Part shown: one piece after another, positions 35,462 through 48,325 of the stretch
How positions within the stretch are numbered: position 1 is the stretch's first letter
Layout of the letters: the number at the start of each line of letters is the position of its first letter
Assembly (NCBI GenBank): GCA_036877525.1
Contig: JAZGTH010000062.1
Span: 8,988,501-9,052,500, forward strand
DNA from: Chromobotia macracanthus
Lineage: Eukaryota; Chordata; Actinopteri; Cypriniformes; Botiidae
DNA length: 64,000 bases
Direction: 5' to 3'
Notes under the pieces: model-generated
What the model saw: the letters and a program-made list of their open reading frames with translations, nothing else
Database searches by the model: none
Told to the model about the DNA's origin: nothing
Program-made: the position numbers and the translations under genes

Positions 35462-38195
35462 GATATAGAATAAAATAGCTTTATTGTCAGGTATGTGTAT
35501 ACACACACAAAGAATTGGTCTTGGTGACAGAAGCTTCCAGTGCAGAATTAAAGTAAGAAAAACAGTTATATAATACAGTAAAGTGCAGCCATAGAAGTAG
35601 TTCTGTGAATGTACAGACAGGTTGATGCACAGATATGTTATTTAGAATATTATTTTCAGATGTACAATTTGGGATATGTAGTAATATACAATTATGTTGG
35701 ACATTGTGGAGGTATGACAGATTTAATTGTTTAGACTTAATATAGCCTTAGGGGAAAAACTGTTCTTGTGTCTGGTGGTTCTGGTGCTTGGTGTTCTGTA
35801 GCGCCGGCCAGATGGTAACAGTTCACAGATGGAGTACACTTTATGTGTGGGGTCCAAAGTGATTTTTTAGCCCTTTTTCTCACTTTGGAGGTGTAGAGAT
35901 AATGGAGGTTGAGCAGGGGGGAACCAATAATCCTCTCAGCCATCCTGACTGTCTGTTGTAGTCTCTCAATGTCTGATTTGGCAGCTGAACCATACCATTC
36001 AGTTATGAATGAGCACAGGACAGATGATGGCCAAGTAGAACTGTTTTAGCAGCTTCAGTGGCAGGTTGAACTTCTTTAGCTGATGAAGGACATACAACAT
36101 CTACTGTACTTTTTCACAATGGAGTCAATGTGATTGTCCCACTTCAAGTCCTAAGAGTGGTGCTCAGGAACCTGAATGACACCACTGCCACTGTCCATGC
36201 TGGGGCTCTGAAGTCCACAATTATCTCCACTATTTTGAGCGTGCACCAGACTCATCACCATCCTTAATGAGGCCAATGACTGTGGTATCTTCTAAAAGTT
36301 TCATAAGCTTGACAGAGGGCTCTTTAGTAGTGCAGTCGTTTGTGGGTTTCCCCAGTCTTACTAGCTGTTTTGTCAGGAAATTGATGATCCACTGACAGAT
36401 TGGGGATTGCACGAAGAGCTGGGTTAGTTTGGATGACGAAAGACCAGGCATGATTGTACTGAAAGCCGTGCTGTAGTCCACAAATAAAATCCTTGCCTAT
36501 GTCACAGGTCTGGCAAGATGTTACAGGATATAATGCAGTCCCATGTTGACTGCATCATCCACAGACCTGTTTGCCCTGTATGCAAACTGAAGAGGATCCA
36601 GCAAGGGTCAAATAATGTTCTGTAGGCAGGCAAGCACCAGTCTTTCAAATGAATTCATGACCACAGGTCTGTAGTAATTTAGACCAGTAATTTTGTTTTT
36701 TTGGGGGAATTGTATAATAGTGGAGCATTTGAAGCAGCAGGGGACTTCACACTGTTCCAGAGATCTGTTAAATATCTGTGTGAAGATTGGGGCCAGCTGG
36801 TCAGTGCAGACCTATAGACATGCAGGTGAGACAGCATCTGGGCCTGAAGATTTCCTAGTCTTCTGTTTTTTGAAGACTCGGCTCACGTCCTCAGTACAGA
36901 CCCCAACCACAGGTTGAAGGGCAGAGGGGGGGAGGAGGGGGGCTGCAGAAGGTGTTGGCGTATGTGTGAAGTGCAGGTAAGAGCGGGTGTGGGGTGTGAG
37001 GCTGGGCTTTTCAAACCTACAGTAAAACTTATATCTGTTGATTCTCCACAGATCGTGGGGGTGGTATCTGGTGATGTTCCTCAGGCCTATCCAGACTGAC
37101 ACTGGGTCGTTGGCTGAAAACTGTTTTTTCAGAGCTTTTCAGAGTAGCTTTTTTTAGCTATTCTGATCTCCTTTGTTAATCTGTTTTTAGCCTTGGTTAT
37201 ACAAGATTTTATCCCCACTCCTGTAAGCATCCTCTTTGGCATGACAAAGCTGTTTGAGTTTTGCCATAAACCATGGTTTATCATTATTGAATGATACAAC
37301 AACTGTCCAGGTAGGGATGCACATATCCTCACAGAAACTGACATATGAGGTTACAGTATCTGTGAGCTCATCCAGATTGGTGGCTGCAGTTTCAAAAACA
37401 CTCCAGTCAGTGCACTCGAATCAGATTTGTAAATCCTGCTCTGCTCCAATAGGTTATCTTTTATCAGTCTTTATTGCAGGTTTAGCTAATTTTAGTTTCT
37501 GCCTCTAGGTTGGTATGAGATGAACTAAAAAGTGATTGGAGAGCCCCAAAGCAGCATGTGGGACAGACAGATATGCATCCTTAATTGTTGTGTAACAATG
37601 ATGCAGTGTATTACTGTCTCTGGTGAGACATGTAACATGTTTGTATTGTATCATGGGACAGTTTATTTTTTAAAAATCCCTGAAAATGATAAAAAGTGAA
37701 TCTGGGTACCTTTGCTCCATTTCAGTTATTTGTTCAGCCAGATGTTGTAGCTAAACGTATCAGGAGGGATGTATACATTCACGAGAATAAAGTGTGGTCA
37801 AGCACAATGCAGCAGTTTGAAAAGTCCTTTTAAATATGGGTGAGGAGAAGCAATTGATCTGTTTTTTAGGATGGGATCGTACATTTGCAAGGTGAATGCT
37901 TGGGAGTGCAGTTCGAAAGCCATGCTCACTGAGCTTAATCAGCACGCAGGGACGCTTCCCCTGCGTCTGACTGCGTGTTTGAACAGCACCGCAGTCCCTC
38001 CAACTACAATATCCAACAAAATGTCTGAAAAATCAAAAACTGGACAGATATTGTCTGGTGTATGTTGCTTGATGTCAAGAAGTGTCTCTGGTGAAACTTA
38101 AAGAAGAATGACTGAACACAGAACAAACAAACAAAAACAGAAGAAGAATTGGAGAGCTCCTAACCGAGGCCATTTGTGGCGCCATCTTGATCAGG
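35462..38195 (-). pseudogene. Near full-span LINE (endonuclease plus RT), broken
   Basis: Read from 38195 downwards, CAAGATGGCGCC at the 5' end is followed by endonuclease remains (GFRTALPSIHLANVRS, about 37910-37870). The region before RT comes next (AKNRLTKEIRIAKKSYSEKL, about 37190-37130), then KKQKTRKSSGPDAVSPACL (about 36870-36815) and RT core DYSTAFSTIMPGL (about 36480-36440) with a shortened box region (KLLEDTTVIGL, about 36300-36260). Frames are interrupted and the RT middle is deleted. The 3' end at about 35470 is rich in TTTATT. A second, worse copy lies at 57000-57300. I cannot settle the clade (Rex1/CR1-like is possible). Confidence 0.7.
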
Positions 38196-38590
38196 TATGG
38201 TAACCCATACCCAAAAAAGTGACCTCTGCATTTAACTCATCACTGGTGAAAAAATAAACACACACCGCAAATCATGAACACACACAGAGCAGTGGGCAGC
38301 ACTGCTGCACCCAGGGAGCAATTAGGGGTTAGGTGCCTTGCTCAAGGGCACTGTTAATCAATATGATTTATGACTCCTGTTTTATGACCTGTCAGCTGTC
38401 AGTCAAGAGTTTGTACATGCCTTTCATATTATTTATGGCGCTGTCATAGTGTATTTATGACCCACCAGTTGTCAGTCAGATTACCAGTAGTCAGTGATAT
38501 AGGATTTATAACCTGTTCCAAGTGTGAAAGCCATCTGTTGGAACCTTTTTTAATGTTTTTCTTTTTTTATAATGTTTTCAGTCCAGATCT
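38196..38590. repeat. Interspersed repeat with GGTTAGGTGCCTTGCTCAAG
   Basis: The phrases GACCTCTGCATTTAACTCAT, AGCAGTGGGCAGC and GGGGTTAGGTGCCTTGCTCA belong to a very common teleost repeat. No coding sequence is seen. Confidence 0.5.
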
Positions 38591-38830
38591 TTCACCAATT
38601 TAAAACATTTGGCACATCATAAAATGAAAAATCCAGCAAAGAAGAGCCAGGACTGTTGAGCAGCTAGAATCCTACATCAGACAAGAATGGGAAAACATTT
38701 CCCTCCCAAAACTCTAGCAACTGGTCTCCTCAGTTCCAAGATGTTTACAGACTGTTGTTAAAAGAAGAAGGGATGCTTTACAGTGGTAAATATGCCTGTC
38801 CCAACTTTTTTGAGAGGTATTGCTGCACAT
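38591..38830 (+). pseudogene. DNA transposase C-terminal fragment
   Basis: A plus-strand frame reads RTVEQLESYIRQEWENISLP, a stop, then QLVSSVPRCLQTVVKRRRDA. The EW...L..LV.S.P.R.Q.V..R.GDA pattern is that of the extreme C-terminus of Tc1/mariner-type transposases in fish. GTCCCAACTTTTTTGAGAGG follows. Confidence 0.45.
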
Positions 38831-38849
38831 TACATTTTCATATGGGTTA

Positions 38850-40700
38850 AAGGGTAGTTCATCTCAAAATTTAAATTCTGTCATAATCAAATTGTGCTTA
38901 TTTTTGTCCATTTGCTAATAATTCAGTACATCACACATCATCTTCTGTGCTGGCTTCTGTGTTTCGTTACATGGTTTACAAGCTGTCAACGAAGGTGTGA
39001 TCTGCGAGCAGCTGTTGCGTTTGAGCTGTTAATTTGAATGACGTAAAAACAAACAGAAGTGATAAGAATAATAAGACACATAGCCAATGTTAGTGTAGTG
39101 TGGTCTTTAAATGTTAGCACTATGTATGTTGGCACGTATATCACTTGATGTATCAATATGGCAGATGTAGTATGTCCAAATTTTAATTCACACTACCCCT
39201 TTTGGAATTACCCCTCTGGCAGAAACACAATTCTGCCAGACTTTATTAGATGTTGAAGAGCATGAATCTGTAAATGTCCATTAGGTGCATTCAAAAAATA
39301 TTGTTGCAGCCTCAGATAAGAGGCTCTTTACAGCTTGCAAATTACAGAAAGGTAATGAAACAAAATTACCTGAAAACACAAGAAAACTAGCAGCCACTGT
39401 GCATGATTATAAATAAAACTACACTAGGGCTAATTAATTTGCTTGTTATTTATTTTAGTTAACAGAAGACAAATCTATTAATAATTATACATTGATAATC
39501 CAGATTATTAATTATTATTTAATTATCTATAATCCATTAATTTAAACATTGTTATTTCACATCTTGCCCAATGCTGTCCTTCAAACAATGTGTAATATAA
39601 AGCCTATGAAAACATATCTTCTATACAGGCTATGCTGTCTTGTTACAAGCAAAAACAGTTACAAACACTACATTCTAAACTTGAAAACTGAAAACAGAAA
39701 TTAGAATATAAATAAGAAGAATAATAATATCTGCAAGCAGCGATGATGGGCCCAAGCACAACAGTGCCATTGCCCCTTGGTGCTTCTCAGAGAACGATGC
39801 CTGCTTGCATTTCACTCCAAAAATAGCTGACGTTCAACAAGCTGAAAAACTGCCACGCTGTTGAACTTTCCTTCATGTCGTCTCAAAACTAAAGTCAGAA
39901 TCGGCAGACTGCACAGAGATGCACAAGCAGTAACTCAGGGGTCCACCCACAGGTTTACCTTTTGAGCATATCACATCATCACATATCAAAACCAACTTAG
40001 CACTATTGAGAGTCAAGGAATTAATTTTAGGAGTTTACTCTCCATCACTAATGCGATTTCGGGCACAGCCCATTTTGTTCACATTGTGGTTCAGGGCTTC
40101 CATAGGTATAAACAAGAATAATGATAAAGGATAGTGAAAAGGAAATGGGGAATGTGTATGTAAAGACGTGAACTGTGACAGGATGCATGACATGATCTGT
40201 GGTATCAAGACTACAATTTATTTACGTGACATTTGTCTATATGTACTGTATATACTCTATACTTATGTATATAACTCCCACAAAGTTTAAAATGAAGTTA
40301 ATGGATCTTTCACCTCATTTGTTTTTGTGAGAGGATTTTTTTGAAGGCTGGAGAAATATGTAAAAAAAGAATTCACACTAGGCAATCTTAAGCCGTTTCA
40401 CCCAAAAGTTTGGTTTGTTTGACCAGGGAGATCGCTCCAAACCATGCCCGGGTGCGGATCATTTAACCGTACTCTTGCCCACTTGGAGAGGTGGGCAGGA
40501 GCACCATTCGATTGGGGTTTGGTGCAGTTTACATGCAGTGTGATCGCTAAACATGCCAGAGTACGGAACAGCTACTCAATATTATGACAACAAACACCTT
40601 CTATTACTCACAGACAGTACATTTTTCAATTAATTTTGGAATACCAGGTTATCTCAAGTCCACACAAGTCACCACCCGAAGCAACCTCGATAAAAGGCGC
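38850..40700. other. Upstream of zxdc: repeats, no gene
   Basis: About 38850-38990 starts with AAAGGGTAGTTCATCTCAAA, a classic teleost MITE terminus; weak relatives are at 50530-50640 and 56700-56870. At 39731-40100 there is a copy of the CTGCAAGCAGCGATGATGGG family. At 40375-40640 there is a moderately GC-rich segment (ACCATGCCCGGGTGCGG, GTGATCGCTAAACATGCC) that also looks repeat-derived. Confidence 0.5.
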
Positions 40701-40720
40701 GGAGCAAGAAGACATCCGGG

Positions 40721-40890
40721 GATTTACTGTGAATTTGGCTAGATGTGAACTTTAACCATTTCTCAAAAGGCGTTCTTGTCTGTACTTGTGTTCTTGCGGA
40801 CTTGTGAAACGTCATCAGTCACAGCCCAAATACTGTTCTCCAATTTAAAGTTCACATCTGGCCAAGTTCACATCTGAGCTACAGTAAATC
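40721..40890. repeat. Inverted repeat with two matching blocks per arm
   Basis: GATTTACTGT at 40721-40730 pairs with ACAGTAAATC at 40881-40890, and AGATGTGAACTTTAA at 40741-40755 pairs with TTAAAGTTCACATCT at 40845-40859. The right arm carries an extra copy of TTCACATCTG. It may be a MITE or a cruciform-forming palindrome. Confidence 0.7.
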
Positions 40891-41143
40891 TTTTATAAAG
40901 ATTTTTAATGACTATTTTTATTAAATTTTACCGTTGACGGAATGTTTTGCTTTTCTTTATTGCCGATTGTACTAACGTATACGTGTATAATAAATAGTTG
41001 TGTTTTGCAACATATTTCATCTCCGGAAAATTCGTACTCCCGTGTCAAGTTTGTTCTCTGCGTTCCTGGAACTGAGAAACGGCTTTTAAATTGGAACAGA
41101 ACTTGGGCAGCGACTGATGACGTTTCACATGTACAGACGAACG

Positions 41144-41612
41144 CTATGGAACGCCAACGGGGCCAAAAGTATTAAAATGAGAAATGAGAAATTTAAACGC
41201 GTCAACACGCACAGCTTGTCAGCGTTAATACTGATACTTTGTTCGGGTCTTTGCTTCAAAGAGCCCACCAGCCTATACCATTGCTGTATTCAAAGATATG
41301 TTTGCATGTGTGATGTGACGTTATATACACCATCGTTTACACATACATATATATATATATACACATTTTTGGAACACTCCATTTCTTACTAAATGATGGG
41401 GTGATTGGAAGCGTATCAGAAGGAAATACTTTCTACAGACACGTTAACATGATTAAAACGTTCGTTTCAACACGCAGCAAAAAACACGCTAAAAATATCG
41501 CGTTACGGCGAATAAACGGCTAAACGATCGTGTCTTAACGTAACAAAAACAAAGCGTCACCTTGACGGAAACGTTTCGTTTTAATACTTTTGGCCCCGTT
41601 GGCGTTCCATAG
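41144..41612. repeat. Perfect 34-bp inverted repeat upstream of zxdc
   Basis: Arms lie at 41144-41177 (CTATGGAACGCC...TATTAAAA) and 41579-41612 (TTTTAATA...GGCGTTCCATAG), with 401 bp between them. The arms match base for base over 34 bp, and similarity does not extend beyond them. The spacer is rich in CpG (AACACGC, TCGCGTTACGGCG). The right arm ends 138 bp before the zxdc start codon, so the pair lies in the promoter or 5' UTR. Confidence 0.9.
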
Positions 41613-41749
41613 AATGCAAACGGTTTTACTCTGACCACCACTAGAAAAAATGCGCTTGATTAGACGTAATCTTTGTACCGACCTATCAGGATCTGGCACT
41701 CTTATACGATGGGCGGGCCTTAATGTGCTGCTGCTACAGGGACACAAAG

Positions 41750-44700
41750 ATGGAAATCCAGGGGCTTACGGATAGCCAAAACATTCACTACCAACATGGC
41801 GCCCCGGTTCACACGTTATTCTCTCAACAGGGAATAGCTCCAGAGACTTATGCAAACCCACATTCGGTTGAAAATGCGATCACAGATCTCTCCGAATCAA
41901 TCAGTTTGGAAAGCGACGACAACAACAACAGGGCCAGGTCATCTCCTCTTCGGTTGGCGGAAAATGGCAGTCTGTCTTCTCAAAACAGTCGCGTTAGGAA
42001 AGGTGATATTCAGTCCGCAGATGCCGACCTCAGTGACGTGACTTCGCCCAAACATGAAGTGTTTAATGAACTAGAACTGCTTCCTGAGTTAGAGAGGGCC
42101 GGTGAACATGAGAGCGATGTGCAAATGGCGCATCAAATTCTGGGCCCAGAGAGCTGTGAACAAAGCCACACGCCAGAGAAGGCTTTCAGCAAAACTGCGC
42201 CGTCTCGCAAAAACTTAGAGGAGCTGTACGCCGCTTTCAACATACTGCATAAAGAAAACGACAGTAATGAGAGAAACATGGGTTTGGAGCGTACAGAAGA
42301 AGCGAATGCATTATCGTTTAAATCAAAGACCCTTATTTTCCTAGAAGATTCAGACGAAAGCTTGAGTCATCGGAAATCCATACAGTTGTCCAGCTACAGA
42401 AGTACCACGTCTGAGAGAACAGACCAAACTGTTAGACGGGGGATATCTTACTCAGAGAATGGAGACCCAGTACTATCAGAGGAGTCTGGTGGCAATCAAA
42501 AAGTCTCCACAGAAAAAATGTCAAGCAGTGATTTAGATGACCATTCAACAGGCGAACTAACACAGTGTTTAATAAAACATAGTTCTGCTTTTGTACCTGA
42601 GAACAGGGAGGCCGCTGAAATGGATATCATACATATTTCAGGTCAAGAGTCTAGTAGTAATGGGGACTATGATGGTACTTCGGTACCTGTGCATGAAACG
42701 TATTCTGGGACAATCATGATAAACAACCAGAGTATCATTGTAACTATTGAAAATGGAATATTGACCCTAGCTGCCACACCGGAGGGTTATGCATACAATG
42801 AGGATAAAATGATAAGCTTAAAAGAGCATTTGGGGATGAAAGACAATGAAGAACTTGTGCTGCTCAACTATGATGGGGGAAATAAATCCATCTGTAAAAT
42901 CAGCAACGTTATCACAAGTCAGCCAAGTGAGCCTAAAGCTGGACTGGTCAGCACTGATTTAGAGTTAACTCTAACTGATGACTGTACTTTGTCAGAAATG
43001 GGGGTTACTCTGGACTCTTGCCCATCAATCAAGCAAGAAACAGGAACAATTTGTGCAATTGAAGATTCAAATACACAAAGCAAAAGAGTTGCATCTGAGG
43101 AAGAAGTTCAACCAATAAACCTTTTAGTCTCCACAGGTTTGGCCAAAAAAGGTTCACTTGTCAAGTATAGATGTCCCCAGCCAGGATGTTCCAGCACTTT
43201 TGACACTCGGCAAAACCTTAAAATTCATTTGGTTTTGCACACTGATGACCAGCGTCCCTTTAAGTGCACAGTGGAGGGTTGTGGTTGGTCCTTCACAACG
43301 TCTTACAAGCTCAAACGGCACCTGCAGTCTCATGATAAAGTGCGCCCTTTTAAATGTGAATGGGAAAATTGTGGTCGCTGTTTTACCACGGTCTACAATC
43401 TGAAAGCTCATGTTAAAGCCCATGGCCAGGAAAATGCATTTGTCTGTGAAGTATGTAGTGAGAGGTTTCGCACAGCCACAAGACTTGCTAATCATCAGAG
43501 AACACACTTTGAACCAGAGAGACCACACAAGTGTGAGTTTCCAGGTGAGTTTAATGTGTGTTTGATTGTTTTCTTTATCCAAGCCCACATCAAGTCAAGA
43601 CATTACAAATACTAATACTGACCTGTATTTCTTTAGGATGTGAGAAGACCTTTATCACCTTCAGCGCCCTGTTCTCCCACAACAGAACCCATTTTAGAAA
43701 AATGGGTCAGTTTTCCTGCACCTATCCTGGCTGTGACAAGCAATATGACAAGGCTTGCCGGCTTAAAATACATCTCCGCAGTCACACAGGTAAAAAAAAA
43801 CACATAGGTATTTGATGAAGTCATGTCACTTTAATTTTCTACTAGGTCTCTTTTCTATTTTATTTTAGGTGAGAGACCTTTTGTTTGTGATTCTGATTCC
43901 TGTGGATGGACTTTCACCAGCATGTCAAAATTACTCCGGCACAAGCGGTGAGAAGCAGAAGAATAAAGTTAAAAAGTCTGTTTGACTTTTTTTTCTCTGT
44001 TCATTTTAAGAAGTTTTAAATCTTTTACTTCAGGAAGCACAATGATGACAGACGATTTGCATGTCCAGAGGAAGGCTGTGGGAAATCCTTCACACGGGCT
44101 GAGCACCTGAAGGGCCACAGTATCACACACCTGGGCACCAAGCCATTTGAATGTCCTGTAGAAGGTCAGGGTCTTAAAAGTTGATTAAGTCAACAAGGGG
44201 AATGCTGTAGTTTAGTCATTCACAAACACTGTGTTAATGCTGTTGCACTAAATATCTTAAATGCTAAATATTGCATTGTCATCTGTTATGCATTTTTAAT
44301 GCTTAGCTGAGGATGTAGTAAAAAAAACAGCTATTTAAAGGTTCTGATTCTGATTATTGTATTGTATATTGTATTGGATATGATCTGATAATAAAAATAT
44401 GCTGCTAAATAGTTTACCTTAAGGCTTGTATAGCCTTCAAACTAAAATGTTTTTATAACTCATTATAGTTAATATACTGGGGTTGAAATATCTAGGAGCT
44501 ACAGGCCTCTGAAAGTACAGCATTAGTTTGTTAATAAGCTACAGAATTTTGAATATTGCACAATGTTTTCAAATAAGGGTGATGTATTTTCAGGTAGAGT
44601 TAGATTTGGGCAGTTAGCCCTTTTAAAAAAAAAAAAAAAAAAATTATCACTAAAGTGTAGTCTGGGAAAATTACATGGTTCTAGCAAAAATGTCACATTT

Positions 44701-47700
44701 CACAATCAGTAACTCCAGATAAAAACAAAGTTTACATTTTTTAAAAATCTTGTTTTGTTTGTAAATGTGCAGGTTGTGATGCTAAATTCTCAGCTCGCAG
44801 TAGTTTATACATCCATTCTAAGAAGCACAAGCAAGATGGACTGAGTCTGAGGAGTCGCTGTCCAGTGGCTGGATGCACCAAACACTTCTCATCACGCAGC
44901 AGCCTTAAGACACACATGCTAAAACACCACAGTCTCAGTCCAGGTATACACACTTAACATCAGTTCAGGCCTGTTCAATTGAGCTTTGATAAAAAAAAAA
45001 TGCATTTAGCGTACTGGATTTTGTTTCTGCATAGAGGAAACTAAATATCCTAAAATCCTGAACATGCTGTATGCCTTACAGATTTAGTGACACACAAACT
45101 CCTTGTAGAGCCAAATACATTAATTTATCATCATATTTGTAATTGCTCCTGTCATTTAGATTTTTTTTGTTCCTCTTTCTGCAGACGTTTTGAGTCAGTT
45201 AGACAGTACTGCTACTCTGACACCCAGTAGTGAGCTGACAAGCACTACACAGGCAGTGAGTGCCCCTCCAGCACCTGCAGGAGCAGAACTCAGCAGTTTG
45301 GACTTGTCCTCCCTCTTCTCCAGTGTCCCTGCATGTCCAGGAACCACAGCTATTTCTGTGGGGCCTGGAGGCAGCTCTGGGCCGGCAACCTTCTCCATGG
45401 ATATGTCCCTGATTAACACAGGAATCCTGACTATAGATCCAGCCTCAGCTGGACCAGCTGTTAATGGAGCAAAAACTGTGGATCCACTTATTTTAGCAGC
45501 TGGGCAAGATATGGGGGTACATGTATTAGATGCAGGATTGGCCAGTGGGGGAGGTGGAGGGGTTTTGCCCCATGCAATGTTGCACTTGGATGATGTGCAA
45601 ACAGTTAATCCAGAAGAGCTGGGAACTCTAACAGCTCTGGCTATCCAAAATTCTGCATCATCAGAACAGCTCCACACCCTGAGTTCCTGCAATGCCTTGA
45701 CTGTAGAATCACCATCAACTTTACCGTCATCTCTTTCTTCCCTGACATCAGCTCTTCCTCCAGTGCTTAGTTCCTCTCTTGTACCTTCTTTCTCTGCCCC
45801 ACTTGCGTCTTCTCTCTCCTCCTCAATGGCTCTTGCTGGAACTCCAGTACCAGAATTGCTTTCTCTGCAGACCAAGGCTGACCTAACAGGCAGTGAGACA
45901 GCTGTGGGGCCATTACTGAGCAGGGTGGAGGTCATGGCCCAGTCAGATGGCAATAAAGGGTTGTGTCAGTTTGTGTTCTCCAGCCACAATGGGTCATACA
46001 GTGGGCAGAAGAGTTCAGAGATGTCTTCTGTTGCCCCCTGCCCCATTATGGTAAGTTGGAGAGAGGAAGAGGTTGCTCTCAGTCCACTTGTTGGCATGAT
46101 TGGTTACGCCAATGTGTGTGATGTAGAAAATGGGCAGTTTCAAAACATGTTTTAAAAATTGTCTTGGGTAAACTTCACTTTAAAGAAGAAAATACTCAGC
46201 ATTGTTGTTGAGTTAGGGAATTTAGGGAATGCACTTATTTTGTCTTAAAGCATATTTAAAGCACCACATAGACATTTAAACAACATAATTTTCACCACAG
46301 AGCATCTTTAAAATGTCTTTTAAAAAGCTTAAAGCAGAATTTAAGATTTATTTATTTAGTTTTTGACTAATTCAATGGCCCAGGATTGTGACTATTACAT
46401 AGACGTGTGATATTGTTTTGGTATTAGGAGAGCAGTGGATCAGCACGCACAGACTACAGGGCCATTCAGCTTGCCAAGAGGAGGAAACAGAAAGCCCCAG
46501 GCTCTTCCACATGTACGTCACAGACTGGCCAAAGAAAGACTAAAGCATCCAAGAGCACCAGCTCTGCTCTGCCTATCACTTCAAGTGCTCATTTTGGAGA
46601 AGGAGCTGCTACAGGAAATGGTGACCTACCCATTCGGGATCCTGTGGCAGGTGCACAGTTTGTACAGATTCAGCTTCTGCAGGTGAGATGATGGAAAAAC
46701 CTAATGTTAATTTGAATGTTTTGAATTTTGAATCAGTTCTTACTGAGGGTTTAGCACACTGATTTGAGTGTGTTTGTTGCAGGATGACCCTACCGCTGAT
46801 GGAACCTTGGCTTTCCAGTTGAGTTCCCAGACTTCATGTGCACACTCTCAGCTCACGGTGGATCTGCCAGTCAACATCTTACAGGTGACCTACCCATTCT
46901 ATATTGAACACATCCATTAAACATTCACAGTGCTTAATAAAAAAACTAAGTGAACCCTTGATGTTAGACCTGCACAACATTCAGTAGGAATTTTTGACCA
47001 TTCCCATTTACACGTACTTACGGTAATAGGGATAGGGTTAGTTGAATGTAATAATGCATAATTAACTGTTATTACTATAGTAAGTACATGTAGCATATGT
47101 AACAAACGCTATAAAACAGCCCATTTTTGTTTTATTTTTTGCTAGTATTATTTTATTGTTGGTATATTTTGTTAGTTATAATTTTAAGCAGTATTACACA
47201 AGCAAAAGTGCTGTTCATAAAACATTTAAAGTTTGGAAAATCTGATTGATTTGTTAATCTACCTGCTCCGTTTGGTGGCTTTTGACATTTTACTAATTGC
47301 TTCAAATGATGATTAACTTTTAACATACAAAGAATTAGTTATATTTTTTACATCAACTCAAAGCTGTATCTGATTCATAAATTAACTTTGAAAGAGTGTC
47401 TCCCCATCATTTACTGATGAACGATGCACGAGAGAGAGGCTCTGTGGCTCTGGTTCTGATCAGTTGTTCACAGGCAAGCATTGAAACCTATAATTATTGA
47501 ATTATATTGAATAAATACAAATTGACTAAATGTGTTAAAAAGCTAAAGCAGTACACGCATTTTAATTCAAATGAAATAATGCATTAATTTTGACAGACTT
47601 AGTCTTTTAATTGATTTTGATCCTTTGCTTGTTCTATCTCAGTTACATTGGTTACATCTTATTTCTGGCAGAATAGCCAGCAAAGTGTGCATGCAAATCT

Positions 47701-48242
47701 GTAAATATAAAGTAGGTTTGAAATCTATTGTTGCCTCTGCAAATAGTTGGGTCACATCTCAGCGGTTTACACACAACAAGACTGGCACAGCCTGCATTCT
47801 ACAAATGCTTGTTATGAGTCATGTACTGTGCGCGTAGTTTACACGTTTGAAACATTTAAGATACGGTTTGTTAAGGTTTTAAAATGTTTTACATTTGACT
47901 TGACAACAGTTGACCAGTGCCAGTAAATAAAAACCCACATGACTATTTTTTTGTTTCTAACTTTGTTTCTTTTAAAATTAGACTTTTAAGGTTTATTCTT
48001 CAGGTTTATTTTATTAGGTCAGGAGGTAAAAGGGGGATTTTAATTTATTGCAGGGTGGTATGTGAAAATATTAACCTGCTGTAATTACTTTCATTATTGT
48101 AACATTGTTACAGTTTTCTAAAAACATTTATGTGCTATTGTATTTTCACACATAGGAACCCACAGCCATGACTGAAGATGATAATGGATCTGATAACTCC
48201 CAGTTCACTGGCAGCACCATCAACCTACAAGATTTGGAGTAA
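41750..48242 (+). CDS. zxdc: Zinc finger protein ZXDC
   Basis: A nuclear ten-finger C2H2 protein; the mammalian ZXD family works with CIITA in MHC class II transcription. Coding exons: 41750-43544, 43637-43789, 43869-43947, 44034-44164, 44773-44943, 45185-46050, 46428-46682, 46783-46884 and 48156-48242. All have GT-AG borders, and the phases close to 1,212 residues. I chose the ATG at 41750 (A at -3, G at +4) over an upstream in-frame ATG at 41723 with a poor context. Fingers 1-4 are in exon 1 (from residue about 473: RCPQPGC, FKCTVEGC, FKCEWENC, FVCEVC). Fingers 5-10 are in exons 2-5 (TFITFSALFSHNRTHF, KQYDKACRLKIHLRSHTG, GWTFTSMSKL, KSFTRAEHLKGHSITHLG, FSARSSLYIHSKKH). The tail keeps family motifs LTPSSEL, ILTID, ARTDYRAIQLAK and the terminal GSTINLQDLE. 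The acidic N-terminal region is about 300 residues longer than in human ZXDC (858 aa). Confidence 0.95.
44165..44772 (+). other. zxdc intron 4
   Basis: Borders are GAAG|GTCAGG and GTGCAG|GTTGTG. It contains an A19 run at about 44625-44643. Nothing else is recognised. Confidence 0.7.
46885..48155 (+). other. zxdc intron 8
   Basis: A 1.27-kb intron. At about 47030-47100 there is the phrase ATAGGGATAGGGTTAG...ATAGTAAGTACATGTA, the reverse-complement type of the repeat at 4980-5030. No coding exon is seen. Confidence 0.6.
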
Positions 48243-48325
48243 CATTGGAACCATGAAGTGCTACTTATCGGCCATTTGTGACCCCTCCCACAAACTAACA
48301 ACAAACTATGGTCTTTAACTGTCTT

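Noticed and set aside
41723..41749. Upstream in-frame ATG as the zxdc start
   Set aside because: T at -3 and T at +4 give a poor initiation context, and the nine extra residues (MCCCYRDTK) resemble no family member; ATG at 41750 has A at -3 and G at +4.
45195..45953. Minus-strand open frame of 252 codons
   Set aside because: It lies wholly opposite zxdc exon 6, whose plus frame fits the family; the antisense frame has no recognisable domain.
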